The notes under the pieces were generated by a model. It saw nothing but the letters and a program-made list of their open reading frames with translations, was not told the DNA's origin and did no database searches. A program made the position numbers and the translations under genes. From contig NZ_CP034159.1 of the NCBI RefSeq assembly GCF_003860585.1, forward strand, positions 2,542,001-2,606,000: a stretch of DNA of 64,000 bases, given 5' to 3'. This stretch comes from Kaistella carnis. GTDB taxonomy: Bacteria; Bacteroidota; Bacteroidia; Flavobacteriales; Weeksellaceae. Below, piece after piece: positions 1 through 7,373 of this stretch. Position 1 is the first letter of the stretch. Every line of letters begins with the position of its first letter.

Positions 1-531
1 TTTGGCTTTGACTTCATCTCGCGCATTAATCCTTATTCCTATAAAGTAGTCAGATTGTCTATCTTTAAAATAATAATTAAAATCCTTTCCGAAAATAAAT
101 TTTCTTTTTAAAATATCTTCCGCGAGGGAAATGTTATAGATTGAAAACTTTCCAAAGTTTTTTTCAGGAATATCCAATAAAACTCCAAAAATTTCATATA
201 AAACTTCATTTTCCATCATAGGAAGTTTTAAGAAATCATCAATTATTATTTGAAAATCTTCATCAGTTGTTTTTCGCTTTTCTTGTAATAATTTTTTAAT
301 CACATTAATTAATTGCTTCTCGAATTTTTTGTAAGAGATTGTTGCTGCGACTTCTTTATTAAAATTATAAAGCTCGTTTAATGTTCTTCTAAATGTAAAA
401 TAGTTGTCTGTTCCTACAAAAGATATTGTAAAAGGGAAACCAGGAAATACTCGGTATACTGTTTCTTTTTCTTTATCTAATTCTAAAGTAGCAATTTTAA
501 CAAGTACATCTATTTTATGAGAGTTGGTCAT
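1..531 (-). CDS. Hypothetical protein, 3' end outside window
   Basis: An open frame runs from an ATG at 531 to the left edge without a stop, giving at least 177 codons of an incomplete gene. The protein starts MTNSHKIDVLVKIATLELDK, has no signal peptide or membrane segment, and is rich in Lys, Glu, Phe and Ile, so it is probably cytosolic. I do not recognise the family. On the minus strand a TAAATTTG box (plus-strand 546-553) fits the Bacteroidota -7 element TAnnTTTG and lies about 15 bases before the start codon, which supports this start. No -33 TTG at good spacing is evident. The bases from 554 to about 760, between this gene and the rightward transcription unit, hold nothing else I can assign. 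Confidence 0.7.
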   Translation of the reverse strand, partial: MTNSHKIDVLVKIATLELDKEKETVYRVFPGFPFTISFVGTDNYFTFRRTLNELYNFNKEVAATISYKKFEKQLINVIKKLLQEKRKTTDEDFQIIIDDFLKLPMMENEVLYEIFGVLLDIPEKNFGKFSIYNISLAEDILKRKFIFGKDFNYYFKDRQSDYFIGIRINARDEVKAK

Positions 532-763
532 AGTTTATTTTGTAACAAATTTAAAAGTACAATTAGACGATATCATTGTATCAAGTTTCGCATGGTATAT
601 ATGAATCATCATCTATTTAGGCAACGCTAAAATACTCAAAAATCCCTCCCCACCCAACCATCACACCCCTCATTTTTTTACGAAAAACACCCCATCCATA
701 GAAAATCTTTAAAAACAATCAAAACTTTTCGCTGATATTTTACCAATTCAGCAATATTTTTTC

Positions 764-771
764 TAATTTTG
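764..771 (+). promoter_or_regulatory. Candidate -7 promoter box TAATTTTG
   Basis: TAATTTTG matches the Bacteroidota -7 consensus TAnnTTTG. If used, transcription would begin near 777 and the 42-bp repeat array would lie in a leader of about 265 nt ahead of the DUF6261 gene. No convincing -33 TTG was found, so this is tentative. Confidence 0.3.
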
Positions 772-850
772 GGTAAGCCAACAAGAGAAGAAGCGCATCC
801 CGATGCAACTTGTTTTAAGCACAAAATGATGGCAGTGCTGCCAAATTTCC

Positions 851-1010
851 GGAAAACTTCAAGCACCCGTGCAACAATCTTTCCGGCAAAGCGGAAAACC
901 CCAAACACGCGTGCAACAAACTTTCCGGTAAGGCGGAAAGGGCAAAACACCCGCGCAACAGACTTTCCGCTGAAGCGGAAAACCTGCCGCACTACTGTAA
1001 CGAAATTTCC
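851..1010 (+). repeat. Imperfect 42-bp tandem repeat array, about four units
   Basis: The core GCAACAnnCTTTCCG recurs at 871, 913 and 955, with a degraded copy (GTAACGAAATTTCCG) at 997. The spacing is exactly 42 bp each time. A further partial unit ends at 852. Each unit contains the short inverted pair CTTTCCG / CGGAAAG, so the transcript could form a series of small hairpins. The period is a multiple of three and the array stays open in frame with the DUF6261 gene, but the translation is basic and low-complexity. I read it as a leader or intergenic repeat rather than coding sequence. Confidence 0.7.
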
Positions 1011-1041
1011 GACAAATTCTGAACATTTAAACACAAATACT

Positions 1042-1776
1042 ATGAATGCAATTGATTTAAGAATCCTCCGCAACGCAGAATACCTGCAGTACACGAAAGA
1101 TTTTGCGGGCATCATCAACCTGAATGATCCTGCCACTTTGCAGATCGACACCAAACTTGCTGCCTTTACCGCAAAAACCACCGAACTCGAAAACCTTTTC
1201 AAAAAAGCCCTCGCCAACGACCGCACCAAAGCAGTATTGGCGCTCGATCAAAGAAGAGATGATGCCATCAACGGGATTGCTGATTTTCTGCAGGGCTATT
1301 CCTATCATTACGAAGCAGACAAAAAACAAAACGCCCAAAAATTACTGACGGCTTTGGCAATCTACGGCAGCGGAATTGCCCGCCAGAATTATATGTCGGA
1401 AACCGCAACCATCAATAACCTCCTCGTTGATTTCGCCGACAAACCCGAATTGGCTGCGGCGGTGACCGCTTTCAGTTTGCAACCCTGGATCGATGAACTG
1501 CAGGATGCCAATACACTCTTCAACACCGAATATCTTTCCCGCACACAGGAATATGGCGACGCCAATCCCGATACCATCAAATCGAAAAGAGAGGAAACCA
1601 ATGTGACTTATTACGCGCTTCGGGACCGCATCGATGCGCTGCATACTTTGGTAGAAACGCCGCCATCACCTTACACCACGGTGATCAACCAACTCAATGC
1701 CTTAACAGATCAGTACAATGTATTGTTGGTGCATCGACAAGAAGTGCCGCCGGAAAATCCTGTGGTTCCTACTTAA
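1042..1776 (+). CDS. DUF6261 family protein
   Basis: The gene encodes 244 aa starting MNAIDLRILRNAEYLQYTKD. It has no signal peptide or membrane segment and is predicted to be largely helical and cytosolic. It ends in a Pro-rich tail (VPPENPVVPT). The overall pattern matches the DUF6261 family, common in Chryseobacterium-like genomes and without known function; the match is by eye. The ATG at 1042 is preferred because the in-frame extension upstream to 769 only translates the 42-bp repeat array. The gene is monocistronic, with a hairpin terminator right behind it. Role unknown. Confidence 0.65.
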   Translation: MNAIDLRILRNAEYLQYTKDFAGIINLNDPATLQIDTKLAAFTAKTTELENLFKKALANDRTKAVLALDQRRDDAINGIADFLQGYSYHYEADKKQNAQKLLTALAIYGSGIARQNYMSETATINNLLVDFADKPELAAAVTAFSLQPWIDELQDANTLFNTEYLSRTQEYGDANPDTIKSKREETNVTYYALRDRIDALHTLVETPPSPYTTVINQLNALTDQYNVLLVHRQEVPPENPVVPT

Positions 1777-1799
1777 TTAAATTTTTGATATTACTAGAA

Positions 1800-1827
1800 A
1801 AACCGCCTGATTGGGCGGTTTTTTTAT
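1800..1827 (+). terminator. Rho-independent terminator after DUF6261
   Basis: AACCGCC pairs with GGCGGTT across a 6-nt loop (1801-1820) and is followed by a run of T residues. Confidence 0.75.
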
Positions 1828-1830
1828 TCA

Positions 1831-2020
1831 CGTCATTGCGAGGAACAGCCTGTCCCGAACCTTCGGGAAAGCAATCCCATGAACATAGCGCGGTCATTGC
1901 GAGGAAGAATGACGAAGCAATCCCTAAGTACGAAGCGCGGTTTTTGTATGATGGGATTGCTTCAGCGGTTTGAAAGGCTATCGTTAATAGAACATTCAAG
2001 CAACCGCTTCGCAATGACGC
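1831..2020. repeat. Intergenic palindromic repeat of the GTCATTGCGAGG / GCAATCCC type
   Basis: GTCATTGCGAGG occurs at 1832 and 1893 in forward orientation, and its inverted form TCGCAATGAC closes the block at about 2009-2018. Between them are AAGCAATCCC and the complementary GGGATTGCTTC. The region can therefore fold into long hairpins. This motif is a well-known dispersed bacterial intergenic repeat (REP/BIME-like). No gene is contained. The remaining bases to 2145 hold only the SDR upstream region. Confidence 0.7.
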
Positions 2021-2145
2021 CATAAAATAAAATCTATATCTTTAAAATGTTGACAGAATCTCTTAATCCTAATTTAATATTCATAACATTTTATAAAATT
2101 TCATAGGACGATAAATTAATCTTAAATTTAAATCAAAATTAAAAT

Positions 2146-3027
2146 ATGAATTTGTACACCCAACCTATGCTCAAAGAAGACGCCTTAAAAGATAAAGTAG
2201 CCATCGTAACCGGTGGTGGAAGCGGACTTGGAAAAGCCATGACGAAATATTTTCTTCAATTAGGCGCCAAAGTAGTTATCACTTCCCGAAATTTAGAAAA
2301 ACTTCAAGCGACCGCAAAAGAACTCGAAGAAGAAACCGGTGGAAAAGTATTATGTGTTTCTTGCGATGTTCGAAATTGGGATGAGGTTGAAGCGATGAAA
2401 GAAGCGGCAATCAAAGAATTCGGACAAATTGATATTCTCTTAAATAACGCCGCCGGAAATTTTATTTCCCCAACCGAAAGATTAACGCATTCTGCATTTG
2501 ATTCCATTTTAGATATCGTTTTGAAAGGCACGAAAAACTGCACATTATCCATCGGGAAATACTGGATCGATCATAAAGTTCCGGGAACGGTGCTCAATAT
2601 TGTCACCACTTATGCATGGACCGGTTCTGCGTATGTTGTTCCTTCCGCGTGTGCAAAAGCCGGAGTTTTGGCAATGACCAGAAGTTTAGCCGTAGAATGG
2701 GCAAAATATGGAATCCGTTTCAATGCCATCGCACCGGGACCATTCCCTACAAAAGGCGCTTGGGAAAGATTATTACCCGGAGATTTGGCAGAAAAATTCG
2801 ATATGCGCAAAAAAGTGCCGTTGAGAAGAGTGGGGGAACATCAGGAATTGGCGAATCTAGCCGCGTATTTGGTTTCCGATTATTCCGCTTACATGAATGG
2901 CGAAGTTGTAACCATAGATGGTGGCGAATGGTTGCAGGGCGCCGGAGAATTCAATATGCTCGAAGCCATTCCTCAGGAAATGTGGGATCAAATGGAAGCG
3001 ATGATTCGGGCGAAAAAATCGAATTAA
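2146..3027 (+). CDS. SDR family oxidoreductase, 2,4-dienoyl-CoA reductase-like
   Basis: This 293-aa classical short-chain dehydrogenase has the Rossmann motif TGGGSGLGKA near residue 22, a CDVR segment near 73 that closes the nucleotide pocket, and NNAAGNF near 98. Instead of the canonical YxxxK it has the arrangement YVVPSACAKAG with the downstream motif RFNAIAPGPFPTKGA. This matches the mitochondrial-type 2,4-dienoyl-CoA reductase (DECR) branch, which reduces dienoyl-CoA with NADPH during degradation of unsaturated fatty acids. A role in beta-oxidation is inferred from the family. It stands alone, with a terminator hairpin behind it and no fatty-acid genes nearby in the window. Confidence 0.82.
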   Translation: MNLYTQPMLKEDALKDKVAIVTGGGSGLGKAMTKYFLQLGAKVVITSRNLEKLQATAKELEEETGGKVLCVSCDVRNWDEVEAMKEAAIKEFGQIDILLNNAAGNFISPTERLTHSAFDSILDIVLKGTKNCTLSIGKYWIDHKVPGTVLNIVTTYAWTGSAYVVPSACAKAGVLAMTRSLAVEWAKYGIRFNAIAPGPFPTKGAWERLLPGDLAEKFDMRKKVPLRRVGEHQELANLAAYLVSDYSAYMNGEVVTIDGGEWLQGAGEFNMLEAIPQEMWDQMEAMIRAKKSN

Positions 3028-3045
3028 TTAAAAAAAATAAAATTA

Positions 3046-3080
3046 AACCCCAACAATTGTAACATTGTTGGGGTTCTTTT
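3046..3080 (+). terminator. Terminator after the SDR gene
   Basis: AACCCCAACAAT (3046-3057) pairs perfectly with ATTGTTGGGGTT (3064-3075) around a 6-nt loop, followed by CTTTTT. It lies just ahead of the ATG of the M1 peptidase gene, whose promoter must therefore be short or lie within the hairpin. Confidence 0.8.
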
Positions 3081-3103
3081 TACTTATCCTTAAAATTATC
3101 CTC

Positions 3104-5326
3104 ATGAATTTCAAAATCTTCAAACCGGTGTTTGCTTTTGCGATGGCCGTTTCTGTGCATTTTTCTGCACAAACCGACGCGCCAAAGTACAGTTATACCG
3201 AAGCTTTTAAACCGTTTTTCTATCAGAATAATGCGACGGAAACACGCTCCGCAAGCGGACAGCCTGGTCACAATTACTGGCAAAACAGTGCAGATTATGT
3301 CTTGAATGCCACGCTGAACGATGGTAAAAATGAAATTTCCGGCTCTGCAGAAATTACCTACACCAATAATAGTTTTGATGATTTAGGTTTTCTATGGCTT
3401 CAATTGGATCAAAATTTATTTAAAAAAGATTCCCGTGGAAATGCGGTAATCCCAATGGGTGGAAGTAGAAATGGCGCGAAAGGTCAGGCGTTTGATGGTG
3501 GTTACACGATAAAATCGGTAGAAATTATTTCTGCCAATGGAAAAAACCTGAAAACCACCCCGAAATATACCATTACGGACACCAGAATGCAGATCGATCT
3601 TCCTCAGGAATTAAAATCGAAAGGTGGTGTAATTAAATTCGTAGTGAATTATTCATTCGTTTCCCCCAATTATGGATCAGACAGAATGGGAATTGAAGCC
3701 ACAAAAAATGGTAAAATTTTCACGATGGCTCAATGGTTTCCTAGAATGTGCGTGTATGATGACATCATGGGTTGGAATACTTTGCCGTACTTAGGCGCAG
3801 GTGAATTTTTCCTGGAATATGGAAACGTTGTTGCGAACTTAACTGTTCCTGCGAATCAATATGTAGTGGCTTCCGGAGAATTATTGAATCCGAAAGAAGT
3901 GTACACGAATGATCAAATTAAAAAATGGGAGTCTGCAAAAAACAGTGATAAAACGGTAATCATCCGTTCTGCAGCAGAAGCAAATGCGGGTGAAAAAACA
4001 TCTTCCGCAACAAAAACGTGGAAATTTAAGGTTGAAAATACCCGTGATTTTGCGTGGGCTTCGTCTTCTGCATTTATCTTGGATGCTGCGAAAATTAACT
4101 TACCGAGTGGTAAAAAGTCTTTAGCGATCTCCGCTTATCCCGTAGAAAGTGATGGAAATGCTGCGTGGGGAAGATCCACGGAATATACCAAATCGTCCAT
4201 CGAAAATTATTCGAAAAGATGGTATGAATATACCTATCCAAATGCGGTGAACGTAGCTGGAAACGAAGGTGGAATGGAGTATCCTGGAATTGTTTTCTGT
4301 CACATGAATTCCAAAGGCGCAGATTTGTGGGGAGTTACCGATCACGAATTTGGGCACAATTGGTTTCCGATGATCGTTGGTTCCAATGAAAGAATGTTTG
4401 CTTGGATGGATGAAGGGTTCAATACCTTTATCAATTCTATTTCCGAAAAAGATTTTAATAAAGGAGAATATTACGCACCAAAATCACTTCAACAGATGTC
4501 TTTTGCCTTTAACAGTGATCAAATGGAGCCTGTTGTAACCGCTCCGGATAATTTGAAGGAAAGAAATTTAGGATTTTTGGCTTATTACAAACCGGGAGCT
4601 GGTTTACAGATGCTGCGTGATAATATTTTAGGTGAGGAGCGTTTTGATAAAGCGTTTCGGGAATATATTAAGCGATGGGCTTTCAAACATCCAACTCCAG
4701 AGGATTTTTTCCACAGCATGGAAAATGTTGCAGGTGAAGATCTAAGCTGGTTTTGGAGAGGATGGTTTATAAACAAATGGAAAATTGACCAAGCGGTGAC
4801 AAACGTGAAATATGTTAATGGCGATTTTACCAAAGGTGCAATTATTAAAGTTGAAAATATTGGACAGTTGCCAATGCCAACTGAAGTAGAAATCAAGTTT
4901 AAAGATGGTACAAACCAAATTGAAAAATTACCGGTCGAAGTCTGGAAAAGGAATTCAGAATGGTCATTTGAGGTTCCAACTACGAAAGAAATACTGTCTG
5001 TGCAATTAGATCCGAAGGGGAGTTTACCAGATGCAAATCCTTCCGACAACATTTTTAAACTGAGTGATCAAGTGGTGGAGAAAATTACGCTGAGTGATTA
5101 TGTGGGCAGCTTTGCGAGCAAACAACTTCCGTTAAAAGTGGTTATTAAAGAAGAAAACAATAGTTTAACCGTGAAAGCTGGAGGACAGAATGCTTTTCCT
5201 GTAGAATATGAGGGGGCAGAAAAATTCAGTTTCTCCATGGCGGGAATCGAAATACAGTTCGCAAAAGACAAAAAAAGTTTCACGCTTCACCAGGGTGGAA
5301 AGGATTATATCTTCACAAAAGAATAA
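3104..5326 (+). CDS. Secreted M1 family metallopeptidase (gluzincin aminopeptidase)
   Basis: The protein is 740 aa. It starts at ATG 3104 with a signal peptide (MNFKIFKPVFAFAMAVSVHF, cleavage after FSAQ). The further-upstream TTG in the same frame lies inside the terminator hairpin and is rejected. The zinc site is HEFGH at about residue 414, and the third ligand is the Glu in WMDEGFNTF some 20 residues later, the classical M1 HExxH(18)E arrangement. The N-terminal saddle domain, the catalytic domain and a C-terminal beta-rich extension are present. It probably trims peptides in the periplasm or outside the cell. It appears monocistronic, with a terminator behind it. A GAMEN motif was not clearly seen, as in many Bacteroidota M1 relatives. 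Confidence 0.85.
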   Translation: MNFKIFKPVFAFAMAVSVHFSAQTDAPKYSYTEAFKPFFYQNNATETRSASGQPGHNYWQNSADYVLNATLNDGKNEISGSAEITYTNNSFDDLGFLWLQLDQNLFKKDSRGNAVIPMGGSRNGAKGQAFDGGYTIKSVEIISANGKNLKTTPKYTITDTRMQIDLPQELKSKGGVIKFVVNYSFVSPNYGSDRMGIEATKNGKIFTMAQWFPRMCVYDDIMGWNTLPYLGAGEFFLEYGNVVANLTVPANQYVVASGELLNPKEVYTNDQIKKWESAKNSDKTVIIRSAAEANAGEKTSSATKTWKFKVENTRDFAWASSSAFILDAAKINLPSGKKSLAISAYPVESDGNAAWGRSTEYTKSSIENYSKRWYEYTYPNAVNVAGNEGGMEYPGIVFCHMNSKGADLWGVTDHEFGHNWFPMIVGSNERMFAWMDEGFNTFINSISEKDFNKGEYYAPKSLQQMSFAFNSDQMEPVVTAPDNLKERNLGFLAYYKPGAGLQMLRDNILGEERFDKAFREYIKRWAFKHPTPEDFFHSMENVAGEDLSWFWRGWFINKWKIDQAVTNVKYVNGDFTKGAIIKVENIGQLPMPTEVEIKFKDGTNQIEKLPVEVWKRNSEWSFEVPTTKEILSVQLDPKGSLPDANPSDNIFKLSDQVVEKITLSDYVGSFASKQLPLKVVIKEENNSLTVKAGGQNAFPVEYEGAEKFSFSMAGIEIQFAKDKKSFTLHQGGKDYIFTKE

Positions 5327-5354
5327 TATAATTTAAACTATAGAGCAGTAAAAA

Positions 5355-5388
5355 AAGATCCTGTAATTAATTTTACAGGATCTTCTTC
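5355..5388 (+). terminator. Terminator after M1 peptidase
   Basis: AAGATCCTGTAA (5355-5366) pairs perfectly with TTACAGGATCTT (5373-5384) around TTAATT. Confidence 0.7.
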
Positions 5389-5461
5389 TGAGAGTTAGGT
5401 GTTGAACAGCAGATATTTGGCTGTTTCAGAAACGTAATTTTTCTTAGTTATAAGCAAAAAA

Positions 5462-5487
5462 AAACGCTTTGAAAATCCAAAGCGTTT
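5462..5487. terminator. Hairpin preceding the first 159-bp repeat
   Basis: AAACGCTTTG pairs perfectly with CAAAGCGTTT around a 6-nt loop and is flanked by A and T tracts, so it could be bidirectional. It sits 11 bases before repeat copy 1, as a different hairpin (16077-16105) sits just before copy 2. Confidence 0.55.
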
Positions 5488-5498
5488 AATAATAATTT

Positions 5499-5657
5499 GT
5501 AGACCCACAGGGATTTAAGTTAAACAACACTACACCATCATACACAACTATTTTGCTGATATTTAATGCTTTACAAAAATTGAAACAACACTACATATCT
5601 ATAAAACACTCTGAACGAAACCTAATTTAGTCCCCGATTTTGAAAACGGGGACTAAA
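5499..5657 (+). repeat. 159-bp direct repeat, copy 1
   Basis: It begins GTAGACCCACAGGGATT and ends GGGGACTAAA. It is identical to 16113-16271 except for two substitutions. It contains the 13-mer AAACAACACTACA twice (5522 and 5583), and ends in a perfect stem TTTAGTCCCCG / CGGGGACTAAA (5626-5657). It has no coding content. The two copies flank the whole potassium module. Confidence 0.9.
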
Positions 5658-5695
5658 TTTTAAACATCTACAAACCCCCATTCTCCAATCTTCCT

Positions 5696-5703
5696 TATCT
5701 TTG
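5696..5703 (+). promoter_or_regulatory. -7 promoter box TATCTTTG for the response regulator
   Basis: An exact TAnnTTTG match ends 13 bases before the TTG start at 5717, giving an almost leaderless transcript. A -33 element is not obvious. Confidence 0.45.
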
Positions 5704-5716
5704 CAAAAACAAATTC

Positions 5717-7030
5717 TTGGCCGCAAAAATCCTCATCATTGACGACGAACTGAAACTTTTAAAACTTCTGGGAATGATTATTTCCAATGAGGGTTATGAG
5801 GTTTTTCAAGCTTCCACCGCGAGGTCCGGAATCAATATGCTTTCCGGGCACGATATAGATCTGGTGCTTTGCGATGTGAAATTGCCGGATGGTTTTGGAG
5901 TAGATCTGGTGAAAGAGATCAAAACCAAATACCCGCAGGTTGAAATTATTTTGATGACCGCCTACGGAAATATTCCGGATGGTGTGCAGGCAATGCGCAA
6001 CGGCGCTTACGATTATATTGTAAAAGGTGATGATAACGACCGCATTTTGCCTCTCGTTTCGCAGGCTTTGGAAAAAGTGAAGCAAAACCGTCTGAATCTG
6101 CAATTAAACCAATCTAAAAACACGGCAGATTTTCAATCGATGATTGGGAATTCACCTTCGTTTTTGTTTGCTAAAAAACTGGCAGAAAAAGTGGCGGTTA
6201 CAGATGCAGCCGTTTTACTTACGGGTGAAACCGGCACAGGTAAGGAAGTTTTTGCGGCGGCTATTCATCAGGAAAGCGGGAGATCAAAAGAAAAATTTCT
6301 GGCTTTAAACTGTTCCGCTTTTGGAAAAGATGTTCTGGAAAGTGAATTGTTCGGTCATAAAAAAGGCGCTTTCACCGGCGCGGTTTCGGATAAGAAAGGT
6401 TTGATAGAAGAAGCCAATTCCGGCACTTTGTTTTTGGATGAGATTGGTGAAATGCCTTTGGATCTTCAGGCAAAAATGCTGCGTGTGCTGGAAAGTGGCG
6501 AATTTATAAAAATGGGAACCACCACTGTTTCTAAATCCAATTTCCGTCTGATTGCTGCAACCAACCGGGATTTAAAAGAGGAGAGCCGCCTTGGAAACTT
6601 CCGGGAAGATTTATATTTTAGGTTAAATGGCTTCGAAATTCATCTGCCACCACTTCGGGAGCGTACACAAGATATTCGTGTACTGGCGGATTTTTTAATT
6701 AAAGAGCTTTCAAAAAAAATGAATTTATCGAATGTCAAAATTTCCGAAAATTTCTACCAAAAACTCGAAAGTAATCCGTGGAAAGGCAATATTAGAGAAT
6801 TGAAAAATACGCTGGAACGTAGCTTGATATTAATGGAAGACCATATTCTTTCCCCAGAAACTTTGCCTGATTATATTTCAAAGAACAGTTTTGCAATGTC
6901 TTCCGTGGAAAAAGATCATATCTTAAAAGTATTAAATTATACCAAGGGCAACAAAGCCGAAGCCGCCCGTCTTCTGGATATCGGTATTGCCACCCTATAT
7001 CGAAAACTGGATGATTATTTACTGAAATAA
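5717..7030 (+). CDS. NtrC-type sigma-54-dependent response regulator of the kdp module
   Basis: This 437-aa protein has three domains. The receiver domain (about 1-120) has phosphoacceptor Asp53 in LVLCDVKLP. The AAA+ domain has Walker A GETGTGKE at 170-177, the sigma-54-contact loop GAFTGA at 217-222 and Walker B TLFLDEIGE near 237-244. A Fis-type HTH sits at the C-terminus (GNKAEAARLLDIGIATLYRK). The start is TTG at 5717, chosen because the receiver domain begins right there (AAKILIIDDE) and a -7 box lies just upstream. It would drive RNA polymerase-sigma54 at the kdp promoter, replacing the OmpR-type KdpE of enterobacteria. The partner kinase is probably the one at 14009-15724. This pairing is inferred from location. 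Confidence 0.88.
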   Translation: MAAKILIIDDELKLLKLLGMIISNEGYEVFQASTARSGINMLSGHDIDLVLCDVKLPDGFGVDLVKEIKTKYPQVEIILMTAYGNIPDGVQAMRNGAYDYIVKGDDNDRILPLVSQALEKVKQNRLNLQLNQSKNTADFQSMIGNSPSFLFAKKLAEKVAVTDAAVLLTGETGTGKEVFAAAIHQESGRSKEKFLALNCSAFGKDVLESELFGHKKGAFTGAVSDKKGLIEEANSGTLFLDEIGEMPLDLQAKMLRVLESGEFIKMGTTTVSKSNFRLIAATNRDLKEESRLGNFREDLYFRLNGFEIHLPPLRERTQDIRVLADFLIKELSKKMNLSNVKISENFYQKLESNPWKGNIRELKNTLERSLILMEDHILSPETLPDYISKNSFAMSSVEKDHILKVLNYTKGNKAEAARLLDIGIATLYRKLDDYLLK

Positions 7031-7061
7031 TTTTAGAAATTAAATTCTCATTTTGAGAAAG

Positions 7062-7088
7062 AAGCCTATCATTTTGATAGGCTTTTTT
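7062..7088 (+). terminator. Terminator between regulator gene and kdp operon
   Basis: AAGCCTATCA pairs perfectly with TGATAGGCTT around a 3-nt loop, followed by T6. It separates the regulator transcript from the kdp transcript. Confidence 0.8.
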
Positions 7089-7112
7089 GTTTTTAAAAAG
7101 TTCAAATTTAAA

Positions 7113-7141
7113 TTTAAGTAGTTGATTATAAATAACTTAAA
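7113..7141 (+). promoter_or_regulatory. Palindrome upstream of kdp, possible activator site
   Basis: TTTAAGTAGTT and AATAACTTAAA form an inverted repeat matching at 9 of 11 positions around GATTATA. It is centred about 45 bp upstream of the transcription start expected from the -24/-12 element. That is closer than usual for an NtrC-type enhancer site, so the assignment is a guess. Confidence 0.35.
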
Positions 7142-7147
7142 TAGTAG

Positions 7148-7162
7148 TGGAACTGTTTTTGG
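7148..7162 (+). promoter_or_regulatory. Probable sigma-54 (-24/-12) promoter of the kdp operon
   Basis: TGGAACTGTTTTTGG followed by CA fits TGGCACG-N4-TTGCA. The two GG dinucleotides are separated by 10 bp as required, with the last GC replaced by GG. It lies about 40 bp ahead of the first small ORF and behind the gene for a sigma-54 activator. No TAnnTTTG box is seen here. Confidence 0.5.
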
Positions 7163-7202
7163 CATTAGTCCCTTGAAATAAACAATTTTAATACTTCACG
7201 CT

Positions 7203-7289
7203 ATGATGCTCACCATTATTTTACTCGCCACCGGAATTCTGTTATTTCTGCTTCTGGCAAAATTTATTCAAATATTCGATAAAATTTAA
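7203..7289 (+). CDS. Small membrane ORF upstream of kdpF (28 aa)
   Basis: Translation gives one hydrophobic helix (TIILLATGILLFLLLAKFI) followed by QIFDKI. It starts at ATG 7203 and ends three bases before the kdpF start. It is the first ORF after the predicted sigma-54 promoter. Size and topology resemble KdpF-like or leader peptides, but I do not recognise it as a named family. It could be a second stabilising peptide of the KdpABC complex or chance, and tight packing against kdpF favours a real gene. Confidence 0.45.
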   Translation: MMLTIILLATGILLFLLLAKFIQIFDKI

Positions 7290-7292
7290 ATT

Positions 7293-7370
7293 ATGTGGAT
7301 ACTTTTTTCACTCTCCATCATCGCCTTTTTATACATCGGCTATGTACTTATTAAACCTGAAAAATTTTAA
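7293..7370 (+). CDS. kdpF: KdpF, small subunit of the K+-transporting ATPase
   Basis: The 25-aa peptide consists of one transmembrane helix ending in the family signature GYVLIKPEKF. KdpF binds KdpA in the membrane and stabilises the KdpFABC complex. The stop lies 3 bases before the kdpA ATG, so the two are surely co-translated. It is too short for most ORF callers. Confidence 0.85.
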   Translation: MWILFSLSIIAFLYIGYVLIKPEKF

Positions 7371-7373
7371 CCA

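Noticed and set aside
851..1010. Possible CRISPR array
   Set aside because: Units are contiguous imperfect 42-mers without unique spacers.
678..1229. Long minus-strand open frame over the 42-bp repeats
   Set aside because: It arises because the repeat period is a multiple of three; the translation is repetitive (VARVF, FRFAGK) and overlaps the DUF6261 gene.
1831..2020. Possible CRISPR array
   Set aside because: Repeats are inverted and unevenly spaced, with no uniform spacers and no cas genes nearby.
5499..5520. tRNA-like end in the 159-bp repeat
   Set aside because: GTAGACCCACAGGGATT resembles an inverted T-arm/acceptor end, but the following bases lack the TTCGAA loop and no cloverleaf can be formed, so no tRNA gene is called.
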